From an uncultured Ruminococcus sp. (GTDB lineage: Bacteria; Bacillota; Clostridia; Oscillospirales; Ruminococcaceae), in the NCBI GenBank assembly GCA_947175975.1, contig CAMWOX010000010.1, positions 1 to 22,510 on the forward strand: 22,510 bases of DNA, in the 5' to 3' direction. The notes below the pieces were generated by a model. The model was not told the origin of the DNA. It saw nothing but the letters and a program-made list of their open reading frames with translations, and made no database searches. The position numbers were made by a program, and so were the translations under genes. Positions 15,723 to 22,510 of the stretch are shown one piece after another (within the stretch, counting starts at the first letter, position 1; each line of letters opens with the position of its first letter).

Positions 15723-17726
15723 TTGCCAAACGAGAAAGAGATAGAACAAAATAGAAATCAGAGAAGAAAACTGGACGCTTCTAAAATGTCCGCCGCTGAG
15801 ATTCTTGAAGCGGTTGGTGTTGCAGAATCGTTGGAAGATAGCTTAGTACATGCAAGCAGAAAAAATCAGCGGCAACAGAAAAATCCAGCTCCGGAAATAC
15901 CAGAATCTGCTGCAAAATCTGCCCCTGATGCAGATCCTGATATTCAGAAAAAAATTGCCCTGATCCAACAGCAGAAACAAGAAAAATTAAGACAATCGCA
16001 GGAAAAATTAAATGCAAATGGCAACAGGGAACTTCCTGTGTCTCAGATGCCTGTACAGCAGGATGCGGATAAGCAGAGTACACAGGTCAGAAAAATTCGT
16101 GTCAGAGCTGTTCCTTCTGTGGAATCTGTTCCGGAACCAGAGCAGTTACCTGTATCAGAAATTCCGGAAGAACCGGAAATATTTGAAAAACCAGAAATGC
16201 CAGAAGAACCAGAAATATCCGAAGATCCTATCATTCCAGAAGAATCTGAAAAAAAATCTGTGGAAAAACCCGCCAAAAAAAAGAAAAAATCCAACTACGG
16301 CGCAAAAATGGGTGCAATTCTTGGAATAGCCGGAGCAGGTGTCCTGCTTATGATATATTTTGTTGGTGCATTGCGTTATCAGGGAAAATTTCTGCCACAC
16401 ACTTACATTAATTCCGTTGCTGTTGCAGGTATGACAACAGAAGAAGCGCATGATGCACTGCTCGAACAGAAGCAGGCAAATGACCTTACACTGATTACTG
16501 CCAAAGGAGAACAGGTGGTATTCACTGCGCAGGATTTTCAGGCAAAGTATACTATCCCGGCAGGTGCATTCAACGAAGCTGTCAACGAAAGTCATTTTAA
16601 CTGGGTTGCCAAATTATTTAATAGTTCTGAATATGCTGTCAGATATGAGTATTCTTACTCGGAAGAAGCTCTCAGATCTCTGATAGAAAATTATAACTGG
16701 GGCAGTGAAGTTTCCCAGAATGCAAAGATTGTCCGTTCAGATTCTGGAAAATTTGAGATTCAGCCTGAAACAACAGGCGATCAGTTTGATACAGACAGAT
16801 TGATGAAGCATCTCATCACAGAGCTTGCGGCTGGCAAGAATGTAATCACGATGCAGGAATCCGGCTGTTATGACGCTTACCGGGCAAAAGTTACTTCCAA
16901 GGATTTGCAGGAAGATCTGGCTGTTTATAATCAATACGCAGAATGTAATGTGACATATGATTTTGATGACCGGAAAATTACACTTGACAGTGATACGATT
17001 ATCAGTTGGCTGCTCACAAAACCTGATGGCTCTTTTGTGACGACTTCCGGACATGTTATCCCGATGGATGAACAGAAAGTAAAAGAATTTGTGGATGATA
17101 TGGCAGAGCAGACGGACACATACGGAAAAGACCGTGAATTTTATGCAACAGTCGATGGCTGGATTACTGTTCCTTGGATTGACAAAGCCGCTTGGGATCA
17201 GCAAAGTTGTTACGGCTGGCTGATTAACCGGAAAGACACAGTTGTCCAGTTAATGGAGCTGATCCAGGCAGGGGAATCCGTCACAGTAGAACCGATCTAT
17301 GAAACATGGGGTACAGGCTACACCCGGAAAACGGATGATATCGGCACGACGTATATTGAAGCAGATATTTCCGAACAGCACATGTGGTTTTACAGAGATG
17401 GCCAGTTAATCATGGATTATGATTTTGTATCCGGACTGGAGACGAATTACAACCGGAGAACACCTCGTGGTATCGGCAAGATTACAGGACATATCAAGGG
17501 CAAAACACTGGGTACTTATGAAGTCCAGGGCTATGCCCAGTGGGTGGACTACTGGATTCCGTTCGGCTATATCGGATGCGGTTTCCATGATTTGTCCCGT
17601 AGTGCATATGGCGGAAATATCTATATGTACAATGGTTCCCACGGCTGTCTGAACATGCGGCTTTCAGAAGTAAAAAATCTGTACAATGAAATTGAGGACG
17701 GCATTCCGGTCATTGTGCATGATTAA
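15723..17726 (+). CDS. membrane-anchored L,D-transpeptidase (YkuD) with peptidoglycan-binding region
   Basis: It should form or modify peptidoglycan cross-links outside the membrane. The 667 residues comprise a cytoplasmic N-terminal part of about 195 residues, charged and low in complexity. This part includes Pro-Glu repeats (PEEPEI, PEMPEEPEI) and a Lys cluster before the membrane helix at about 196-217. The outer part begins with YINSVAVAGMTTEEAHDALL, typical of the PG_binding_4-like repeats that precede YkuD domains. The catalytic domain is about 544-667, with His622, 16 residues, then Ser639-His-Gly-Cys642-Leu-Asn, the complete YkuD motif. The start is a TTG; the alternative ATG at 15786 has no ribosome binding site. 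A candidate WalR/PhoP box and extended -10 lie upstream. ychF follows after 27 bases and probably shares the transcript. Confidence 0.93.
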   Translation: MPNEKEIEQNRNQRRKLDASKMSAAEILEAVGVAESLEDSLVHASRKNQRQQKNPAPEIPESAAKSAPDADPDIQKKIALIQQQKQEKLRQSQEKLNANGNRELPVSQMPVQQDADKQSTQVRKIRVRAVPSVESVPEPEQLPVSEIPEEPEIFEKPEMPEEPEISEDPIIPEESEKKSVEKPAKKKKKSNYGAKMGAILGIAGAGVLLMIYFVGALRYQGKFLPHTYINSVAVAGMTTEEAHDALLEQKQANDLTLITAKGEQVVFTAQDFQAKYTIPAGAFNEAVNESHFNWVAKLFNSSEYAVRYEYSYSEEALRSLIENYNWGSEVSQNAKIVRSDSGKFEIQPETTGDQFDTDRLMKHLITELAAGKNVITMQESGCYDAYRAKVTSKDLQEDLAVYNQYAECNVTYDFDDRKITLDSDTIISWLLTKPDGSFVTTSGHVIPMDEQKVKEFVDDMAEQTDTYGKDREFYATVDGWITVPWIDKAAWDQQSCYGWLINRKDTVVQLMELIQAGESVTVEPIYETWGTGYTRKTDDIGTTYIEADISEQHMWFYRDGQLIMDYDFVSGLETNYNRRTPRGIGKITGHIKGKTLGTYEVQGYAQWVDYWIPFGYIGCGFHDLSRSAYGGNIYMYNGSHGCLNMRLSEVKNLYNEIEDGIPVIVHD

Positions 17727-17753
17727 TATAGAAATTTTAAGGAGCTGTTTTTT

Positions 17754-18848
17754 ATGAAATTAGGCATGGTTGGACTTCCGAATGTTGGTAAAAGCACACT
17801 CTTCAATGCACTGACAAATGCAGGGGCGCAGTCCGCAAATTATCCGTTCTGTACAATCGAGAAAAATATTGGTGTGGTGTCTGTTCCTGATTTTCGGTTG
17901 AATTATCTGGCAGATCTGTATGATCCGGATAGTTTCAAGCCGGCAACACTGGAATTTGTCGATATTGCAGGTCTCGTCAAGGGTGCGTCCAAAGGTGAAG
18001 GCTTAGGAAATAAATTCCTGGCTGATATCAGAGAAGTAGATGCGATTGTGCATGTTGTCAGATGCTTTGAAGACATGGATATTATCCATGTGGACGGCAA
18101 TATCAATCCGGCTAGAGATATTGAGACAATTAATCTGGAATTGATTTTCTCCGATCTCGAGATGGTACAGCGCAGAATCGACAGAGCCAAAAAATTGCTC
18201 AAAGGTGACAAAAAAGCACAGATCCAGGTTGATTTCTTTGAGCGTCTGGCGGCACATCTCGAAGAGGGAAAATCCGCACGGAGTTTTGAAATTACAGAAG
18301 ACGAAGAAGCATTTTTACATGATACACCATTATTGTCTGCCAAGCCTGTGATCTATGCGGCAAATCTCAGCGAAGCTGATTTCGCAGGTGATCTGGAAAA
18401 ACAGGCACATTTCCAGGCGGTCAAAGCAATTGCAGAAGAAGAAAAAGCCGCCGTACTCCCGATCTGTGCGCAGACAGAGGCAGAAATTGCGGATATGAAT
18501 GATGAAGATAAGGCAATGTTCCTGGAAGAACTCGGACTGGAAGAATCCGGTCTGAACAGAATCATTCAGACCGGCTATCACTTACTGGGATTTATTTCAT
18601 TCCTGACTGCCGGCAAGCAGGAAGTCCGTGCCTGGACAATTACCAGGGGAACAAAAGCACCTCAGGCTGCCGGAAAAATTCATACAGATTTTGAAAAAGG
18701 CTTTATCCGTGCAGAGATTGTCGCATTTGAGGATCTGAAAAAATGCGGCAGTATGACAGCGGCAAAAGAACAGGGTCTGCTTCGTTCTGAGGGCAAGGAA
18801 TATATCATGCAGGATGGTGATATTGTTGAGTTCCGATTCAATGTCTGA
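17754..18848 (+). CDS. ychF: redox-regulated ATPase YchF (OLA1 family)
   Basis: A universally conserved P-loop ATPase of the Obg family that associates with ribosomes and stress responses. The 364 residues show the P-loop GLPNVGKST at 7-15, the switch region NYPFCTIEKN, and the G3 motif DIAGLVKGASKGEGLGNKFL. The family's altered G4 NLSE (in YAANLSEAD) replaces NKxD and gives ATP rather than GTP preference. A coiled-coil insertion spans about 130-200 and a TGS domain lies at the C-terminus (from about 283, EVRAWTITRGTKAPQAAG). Length is normal. AAGGAG lies upstream of the ATG. Its last eight bases overlap the start of the cytidine deaminase gene. Confidence 0.97.
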   Translation: MKLGMVGLPNVGKSTLFNALTNAGAQSANYPFCTIEKNIGVVSVPDFRLNYLADLYDPDSFKPATLEFVDIAGLVKGASKGEGLGNKFLADIREVDAIVHVVRCFEDMDIIHVDGNINPARDIETINLELIFSDLEMVQRRIDRAKKLLKGDKKAQIQVDFFERLAAHLEEGKSARSFEITEDEEAFLHDTPLLSAKPVIYAANLSEADFAGDLEKQAHFQAVKAIAEEEKAAVLPICAQTEAEIADMNDEDKAMFLEELGLEESGLNRIIQTGYHLLGFISFLTAGKQEVRAWTITRGTKAPQAAGKIHTDFEKGFIRAEIVAFEDLKKCGSMTAAKEQGLLRSEGKEYIMQDGDIVEFRFNV

Positions 18849-19233
18849 TTCTGGAAAGATTCGGGAAAACTTGTTGAAACAAGCCCGGATCGCCAGGGAA
18901 TCCGCCTATTGCAAATATTCCAGTTTTGCAGTCGGTGCGGCATTGCTGACAGAATCTGGTGAGATCTACACAGGCTGTAATATTGAAAATGCTTCTTATT
19001 CACTGTGCATTTGTGCGGAACGGATCGCATTCGGAAAAGCTGTTTCAGAGGGACATCGCAAGTTCCGAGCCATTGCCATTGTCGGCGGATCTGAGGATTC
19101 CGAGACAGATTGTCCGCCGTGTGGTGCCTGTCGTCAGTTTATGGCGGAATTTTGTAATGCAGATTTTGAAATTTATCTCGCTGAAAAAAAATATCTGCTC
19201 CGGGAGCTGCTCCCGAATGCATTTATATTATAA
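18841..19233 (+). CDS. cdd: cytidine deaminase
   Basis: It deaminates cytidine and deoxycytidine to the uridine forms for pyrimidine salvage. The 130 residues contain the zinc site of the small tetrameric class: Cys58-Ala-Glu60 in CICAERIAFG, and PCGACRQ with Cys94 and Cys97. The substrate motif TGCNIENASYSL precedes it. The LLP-type C-terminus (ELLPNAFIL) is typical. I choose ATG 18841 (MSDSGKIREN), which overlaps ychF by 8 bases. The frame reaches back to 18814 but would add residues uncommon in the family. The ribosome binding site is weak, so translation may be coupled to ychF. Terminator hairpins follow. Confidence 0.95.
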   Translation: MSDSGKIRENLLKQARIARESAYCKYSSFAVGAALLTESGEIYTGCNIENASYSLCICAERIAFGKAVSEGHRKFRAIAIVGGSEDSETDCPPCGACRQFMAEFCNADFEIYLAEKKYLLRELLPNAFIL

Positions 19234-19236
19234 GAA

Positions 19237-19268
19237 AACAGGCAGGATTTTTTGAAATCCTGCCTTAG
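19237..19268. repeat. left inverted copy of a hairpin repeat flanking the AT-rich gene
   Basis: AACAGGCAGGATTT, a TTTG loop and AAATCCTGCCTTAG form a 10-bp stem (19241-19264). The flanks AACA (outer) and TTAG (inner) recur in reverse orientation at 19912-19944. On the minus strand the stem is followed by UGUUUUCUU, so it is a plausible terminator for the AT-rich gene; on the plus strand there is no U-run. Confidence 0.8.
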
Positions 19269-19272
19269 CCTG

Positions 19273-19300
19273 AAGTCCAGTGAAAAGCTGGACTTTATTT
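19273..19300 (+). terminator. intrinsic terminator of the ychF-cdd transcript
   Basis: AAGTCCAG and CTGGACTT pair as an 8-bp stem around a TGAAAAG loop, followed by TATTT. It is the first hairpin with a U-rich tail downstream of cdd in the plus direction. Confidence 0.65.
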
Positions 19301-19313
19301 GTGTATACAAGAA

Positions 19314-19892
19314 TTATTCTGAAGATAAATTATACAAATTGATGATATCATCATAATTATAGTTGCATTTTTCGAACTTATTCATAAGTTCAGATGCTTT
19401 CATATTACTTCTTAATATCTTAGACAACTCAAGATAATTTTCCCTATTTGCACTATCTTTGTTATTTACGATATCTCTGTTAATATCAATTTTATTATGA
19501 TTGAATCCAAAATCGTTATCACCACATATAGAAATGTAGTTAGTGATTTCGCAACCAATATAGTAAAGACTGTTTTTCTCATCACTACATAAATATAACA
19601 ATTCCTGCGGCTTAAATTCACTGAAATTTTTATAATCACAAGGATTATAATTTGCTATTTTTTCTCCTGAATAGTAAATTACAACTTTTACACTATTATC
19701 AGGGATTCCGAGTTTTTCTGTATATTCAATAGTGTATGATTCATCAAGATTATTTTCTAATGAATAACTTTCTGTTTGATAACCATTCTCATAACCATCT
19801 CTATGGTCGACAAACTCATAGTCGGTAGCCCTACAAGATGTTGATGCTAATAAAAGAATAATCATCAAAGAAATTTTAAAAAATTTTTTCAT
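19314..19892 (-). CDS. AT-rich putative lipoprotein of unknown function
   Basis: 192 residues starting MKKFFKISLMIILLLASTSC. Two lysines, a hydrophobic core and a cysteine at 20 suggest a lipoprotein signal, although the residues before the Cys (STS) do not form a canonical lipobox. The mature part is rich in Asn, Tyr, Asp and Glu, with no recognised motif and several cysteines (in NPCDYKN, LCSDEKN, IGCEI, ISICGD and EKCNYN). Two 60-base rows I counted inside the gene are 25% and 32% G+C, against 50% in a ychF row. No clear ribosome binding site precedes the ATG, only an A-rich stretch. The gene sits between two inverted hairpin copies, in convergent orientation to cdd. The composition suggests acquisition from elsewhere. 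It could also be a degenerate local gene. Confidence 0.7.
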   Translation of the reverse strand: MKKFFKISLMIILLLASTSCRATDYEFVDHRDGYENGYQTESYSLENNLDESYTIEYTEKLGIPDNSVKVVIYYSGEKIANYNPCDYKNFSEFKPQELLYLCSDEKNSLYYIGCEITNYISICGDNDFGFNHNKIDINRDIVNNKDSANRENYLELSKILRSNMKASELMNKFEKCNYNYDDIINLYNLSSE

Positions 19893-19911
19893 TATTCTTT
19901 TTCTTGTTGCA

Positions 19912-19944
19912 CTAAGGCAGGATTTTTTTCAAATCCTGCCTGTT
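19912..19944. repeat. right inverted copy of the hairpin repeat
   Basis: CTAAGGCAGGATTT, a TTTTC loop and AAATCCTGCCTGTT form the same 10-bp stem (19916-19940) as the copy at 19237-19268, in reverse orientation, with matching outer AACA and inner TTAG flanks. On the plus strand the stem is followed by a U-rich stretch (TGTTGTTATTTG). On the minus strand, downstream of the dockerin gene, no U-run follows. Confidence 0.8.
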
Positions 19945-19964
19945 GTTATTTGTTATTTGATTTA

Positions 19965-22421
19965 TTAATCCTTGATTGGGAAATCAGCCTGTGACAGCAG
20001 ATCAACCAGAAGTCTCAGAACATTCATACTGTCTGAAAGTGAGATCTTCAGATCTTTGTCTACGTCCGCATTGGCTCTGCCCTGTGGTGTGATTGTTTCT
20101 ATACCGACAAATGCTCTGTTCATGATAACAACGTCAATAATATCCACTTCGCCGCTGCAATCTGCATCGCCCCAAAGATTTGCCTCCGGCAGATTACTCA
20201 TGTCGTTGCCGTCTGTCGCTGGGTCAGTAGCCGGTTCTGTTGTGGGATCAGTAGCTGGTTCTGTTGTAGACTCTTCCGGAGATTCACTGTAGTAAACTTC
20301 AACGGATTTGAGTGTAACGGATTTGAGTTCTTCTCCACCCTTGCCGCCGTACCAGTAACCGAACTGGAGATTGCCGTATTCTTCATTGATATCCATGCCG
20401 GACGGAACGATCCATGCGATTTCTACATCACCGGACTTGGAATTGAGTACAACATAATCCCATGCGGCATCTTCCGGAGACCACTGTTTCCAGTCTTCGC
20501 CGACAGAAGCACCGATGCCATAGACGAGTTTATCCAGATCAGAGCCAGCAGAAACTGTGAATACAACAGCCTGCACATCCTGATTTGCCTTGATGCCGAG
20601 ATCTGCAAAACTCAGTTCACCGGACATGTCACCCGCTGCGATTTCTTTATTGACATCTGTCTTCTTTTTACCTGCAAAATCAAATGTTGCATTTTCTGTG
20701 TATGTCAGAACACCGCTCAGCAGATCCACTTTTTCCACTTCGGTATATTCTTCTGCATTCTCTACACCATACCAGTACTGGAATGAAATTTCGCCTGATG
20801 TTTCGTAGGGCTTTACTTCTTCCGGAACATCCCAGAATACGTTGAAATAAGAACCAAGCTGATTATCCTCGGAACTCAGGAAGTAGCCGTTTCCAGGTGT
20901 AATGCCAAATTCAACACCAGCAGCCTTGCATTCTTCTACGATTTCTTCGCCCATGTCATTGTACCAGTAACCGGCATTTTCATCCTTGGCAACACCTGCC
21001 TTAAGCTTAGCACTCTCAGTATCAGCCGGAGAACCGTTTTCAACGTTCATACCGCCGCCGTACATGAAAGTCTTGACATCTGCCTCGCTCTGGATGGTTG
21101 CCATGAGAGACTCAATTGTGACGCTACTGCCGATATTACTGATACCAAAATCAGAGTAAGCGAACTTGTGACTGTTGATCGGGTCAACACCTTCTACAAA
21201 ATTCTTGCCCTCAGCGGCATAGGTTTCTTCGTCATAGCCCTTTGTCAGTACAAAAGGTGTTTCAAATTCAAGCTGACGAGCCTGTGTAGCAGTCATTGTG
21301 CCAGTGCCGTTGCCATTATCTTTGAATGTATAAGAACCACTTGTCGGATTCTTGGTATTGCCATCTTTGATTGCATTCGGATGATCATCCGTCGGCTTGT
21401 CAGGAGGATTCGGGGTTGGAGGTGTTGGCGTTGCTGTGCCGTTTGCTGTGATGGATTTGATTGTGACAGTATTGCCGCCGCTGTAATAATTCCGGAACTC
21501 AAATTCGCCGTCCCACTCGGAATTATTTTCGTCTTTGTATTTCAGTGCCAGTTTGGAAGTGTCAATGACAATTGTCACTTCACCGCCGTTGACAGCGACA
21601 TCCGTGCCGGGAACTTCTACTGTACCGTCTTTGGTGTCTACCCAAGACTTACCATCATATTCCATCCAATAAGGGGAATCAGCAATGCTGATACCGAATC
21701 CGTAGGAGAAATTGCCAGAATAGTCGCCCGTATCGAGAACAATAGTAATGTTCTTGATGCCGCTGGCAGCCAGATCAGCTGTCTTTGCCCGGTAAGTATT
21801 TGCACCTTTTTCGTCCGTAAGTGTACTGCCAGATGTCGGCGTAGACGGATTAGAGGGGTTGGACGGATTTGATGGGGTACCAGGTGTTGTGGGTGTGCTT
21901 GCACCGTTGGCGGTGATAGAATTTACGGTTACTTTACCGCCGTAGTAATTTCTGAACTCAAATGTGCCGTCATACTCGGAATTATATTCATCTTTGTATT
22001 TTAGGCTCAGGCTGGAAACATCAATTGTAATTGCGGTTTCCTGACCAGCTGTAACAGGCACTTCAATGCCAGGTACTTCTACTGTGCCGCCTTTGGTGTC
22101 TACCCAGGACTTGCCGTCATATTCGAACCAGTAAGGTGTTGCGTCTGTGCTGATGCCGAACCCATAAGACAGATTGCCTGTGAAATCAGCTGTTACATTT
22201 ACGGTAACGGTCTTGAGTCCGCTTGCTGCAATATCTGCCGTGTTGCCCTTGTAGGTATCACCAACAGCAAGAGACTGGGATGCCGCAGAAGCAGAGATGC
22301 TCATCATGGAATCTGTTTTTACAGCAGACGGCACTGTCATTGCTGTGGCAGACAGACACATCAAAGCAGCAACTGCGATTGCTTTCACACGATTGCTCAT
22401 GTTTTTTGCATTAGAATTCAT
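19965..22421 (-). CDS. secreted dockerin protein with four related beta-rich modules (cellulosome component)
   Basis: 818 residues. A signal peptide spans roughly 1-33 or 1-47 (VKAIAVAALMCLSATAM, then SASAA). Two very similar modules follow at about 49-170 and 205-332, sharing YGFGIS, YDGKSWVDTK, TVEVPG, LKYKDE and FEFRNYY. Pro/Ser/Thr linkers separate them. Modules three (about 361-576) and four (about 577-711) share only the end pattern FQYWYG or FGYWYGG and a YGIGA or YGGGMN turn. A Thr/Pro/Glu linker leads to a type I dockerin at about 749-818 with two calcium loops (DADCSGEVDIID and DVDKDLKISLSD). No glycoside hydrolase motif is visible, so a carbohydrate-binding role in a cellulosome is likely but inferred. 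AAAGGA lies 10 bases upstream of the ATG. The remaining 89 bases show no convincing promoter. Confidence 0.87.
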   Translation of the reverse strand: MNSNAKNMSNRVKAIAVAALMCLSATAMTVPSAVKTDSMMSISASAASQSLAVGDTYKGNTADIAASGLKTVTVNVTADFTGNLSYGFGISTDATPYWFEYDGKSWVDTKGGTVEVPGIEVPVTAGQETAITIDVSSLSLKYKDEYNSEYDGTFEFRNYYGGKVTVNSITANGASTPTTPGTPSNPSNPSNPSTPTSGSTLTDEKGANTYRAKTADLAASGIKNITIVLDTGDYSGNFSYGFGISIADSPYWMEYDGKSWVDTKDGTVEVPGTDVAVNGGEVTIVIDTSKLALKYKDENNSEWDGEFEFRNYYSGGNTVTIKSITANGTATPTPPTPNPPDKPTDDHPNAIKDGNTKNPTSGSYTFKDNGNGTGTMTATQARQLEFETPFVLTKGYDEETYAAEGKNFVEGVDPINSHKFAYSDFGISNIGSSVTIESLMATIQSEADVKTFMYGGGMNVENGSPADTESAKLKAGVAKDENAGYWYNDMGEEIVEECKAAGVEFGITPGNGYFLSSEDNQLGSYFNVFWDVPEEVKPYETSGEISFQYWYGVENAEEYTEVEKVDLLSGVLTYTENATFDFAGKKKTDVNKEIAAGDMSGELSFADLGIKANQDVQAVVFTVSAGSDLDKLVYGIGASVGEDWKQWSPEDAAWDYVVLNSKSGDVEIAWIVPSGMDINEEYGNLQFGYWYGGKGGEELKSVTLKSVEVYYSESPEESTTEPATDPTTEPATDPATDGNDMSNLPEANLWGDADCSGEVDIIDVVIMNRAFVGIETITPQGRANADVDKDLKISLSDSMNVLRLLVDLLSQADFPIKD

Positions 22422-22510
22422 TTCGATCTCATCCTTTCAATAAGAGATAAAAATTTAGAACTAGCGTACAGAAACAGCATAACAACTGCAATAATTTTAC
22501 GTATTATGCC

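Noticed and set aside
16140..16260. Short direct repeats resembling a CRISPR or tandem repeat
   Set aside because: The units (CCAGAAGAACC, CCGGAAATA and similar) are irregular and in frame, encoding Pro-Glu repeats. There are no constant spacers and no cas genes.
16155..16595. 146-residue minus-strand open frame ending in repeated Phe/Trp
   Set aside because: The aromatic repeats are the complement of the Pro-Glu repeat codons of the L,D-transpeptidase.
21168..21872. 234-residue open frame on the plus strand
   Set aside because: It lies wholly antisense to the dockerin protein, is rich in Cys, Ile and Arg from reversed codons, shows no domain and has no ribosome binding site.
22422..22510. 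Promoter for the dockerin gene
   Set aside because: TTGCAG and TACGCT are 17 bases apart on the minus strand, but each matches the consensus at only 3 of 6 positions, so I do not call it.

Overview
The window looks like chromosomal DNA from a Gram-positive Firmicute of the Oscillospiraceae, most likely a Ruminococcus-type fibre degrader. The evidence is AGGAGG-type ribosome binding sites and consensus sigma-A promoters throughout, a rimP-nusA-ylxR-ylxQ-infB gene order, and a large secreted protein ending in a type I dockerin, the plug that attaches proteins to a cellulosome. Species cannot be fixed from this sequence alone. Gene density is high and no stretch over 300 bases lacks a gene. I see no tRNA, rRNA, CRISPR array, transposase or phage gene.

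Layout. (1) 1-5710, minus strand: one operon-like block encoding an ABC transporter of the GldA/GldF/GldG type (ATPase, permease, GldG-like protein, DUF4340 protein), then a small conserved-looking protein and a cyclophilin-type lipoprotein cut by the window edge. (2) 5816-14029, minus strand: the nusA-infB superoperon, rimP, nusA, ylxR (rnpM), ylxQ, infB, a 67-residue unknown, rbfA, nrnA, truB, ribF. It is driven by a 17-bp-spaced sigma-A promoter and carries a terminator-like hairpin in its leader. These genes link transcription elongation, translation initiation, 30S maturation, tRNA modification, nanoRNA turnover and flavin cofactor synthesis. (3) 14194-15441, minus strand: a DUF1015 gene with its own consensus promoter. 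(4) 15723-19233, plus strand: a membrane-anchored L,D-transpeptidase, the ATPase ychF and a cytidine deaminase. A direct repeat matching the WalR/PhoP-type box lies upstream of the transpeptidase. (5) 19237-22421: an AT-rich lipoprotein-like gene framed by two inverted copies of one hairpin sequence, then the dockerin protein, both on the minus strand.

Most of the window is core housekeeping. The parts that stand out are the hairpin-flanked AT-rich gene (19237-19944), the non-catalytic dockerin protein built from four apparently related beta-rich modules, the Gld-like ABC system of unknown substrate with its two small companions, the possible cell-wall-stress regulator site before the L,D-transpeptidase, and the attenuator-like hairpin before rimP. 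I found no single feature that proves a wholly new system. All family assignments come from reading motifs by eye, without database searches.
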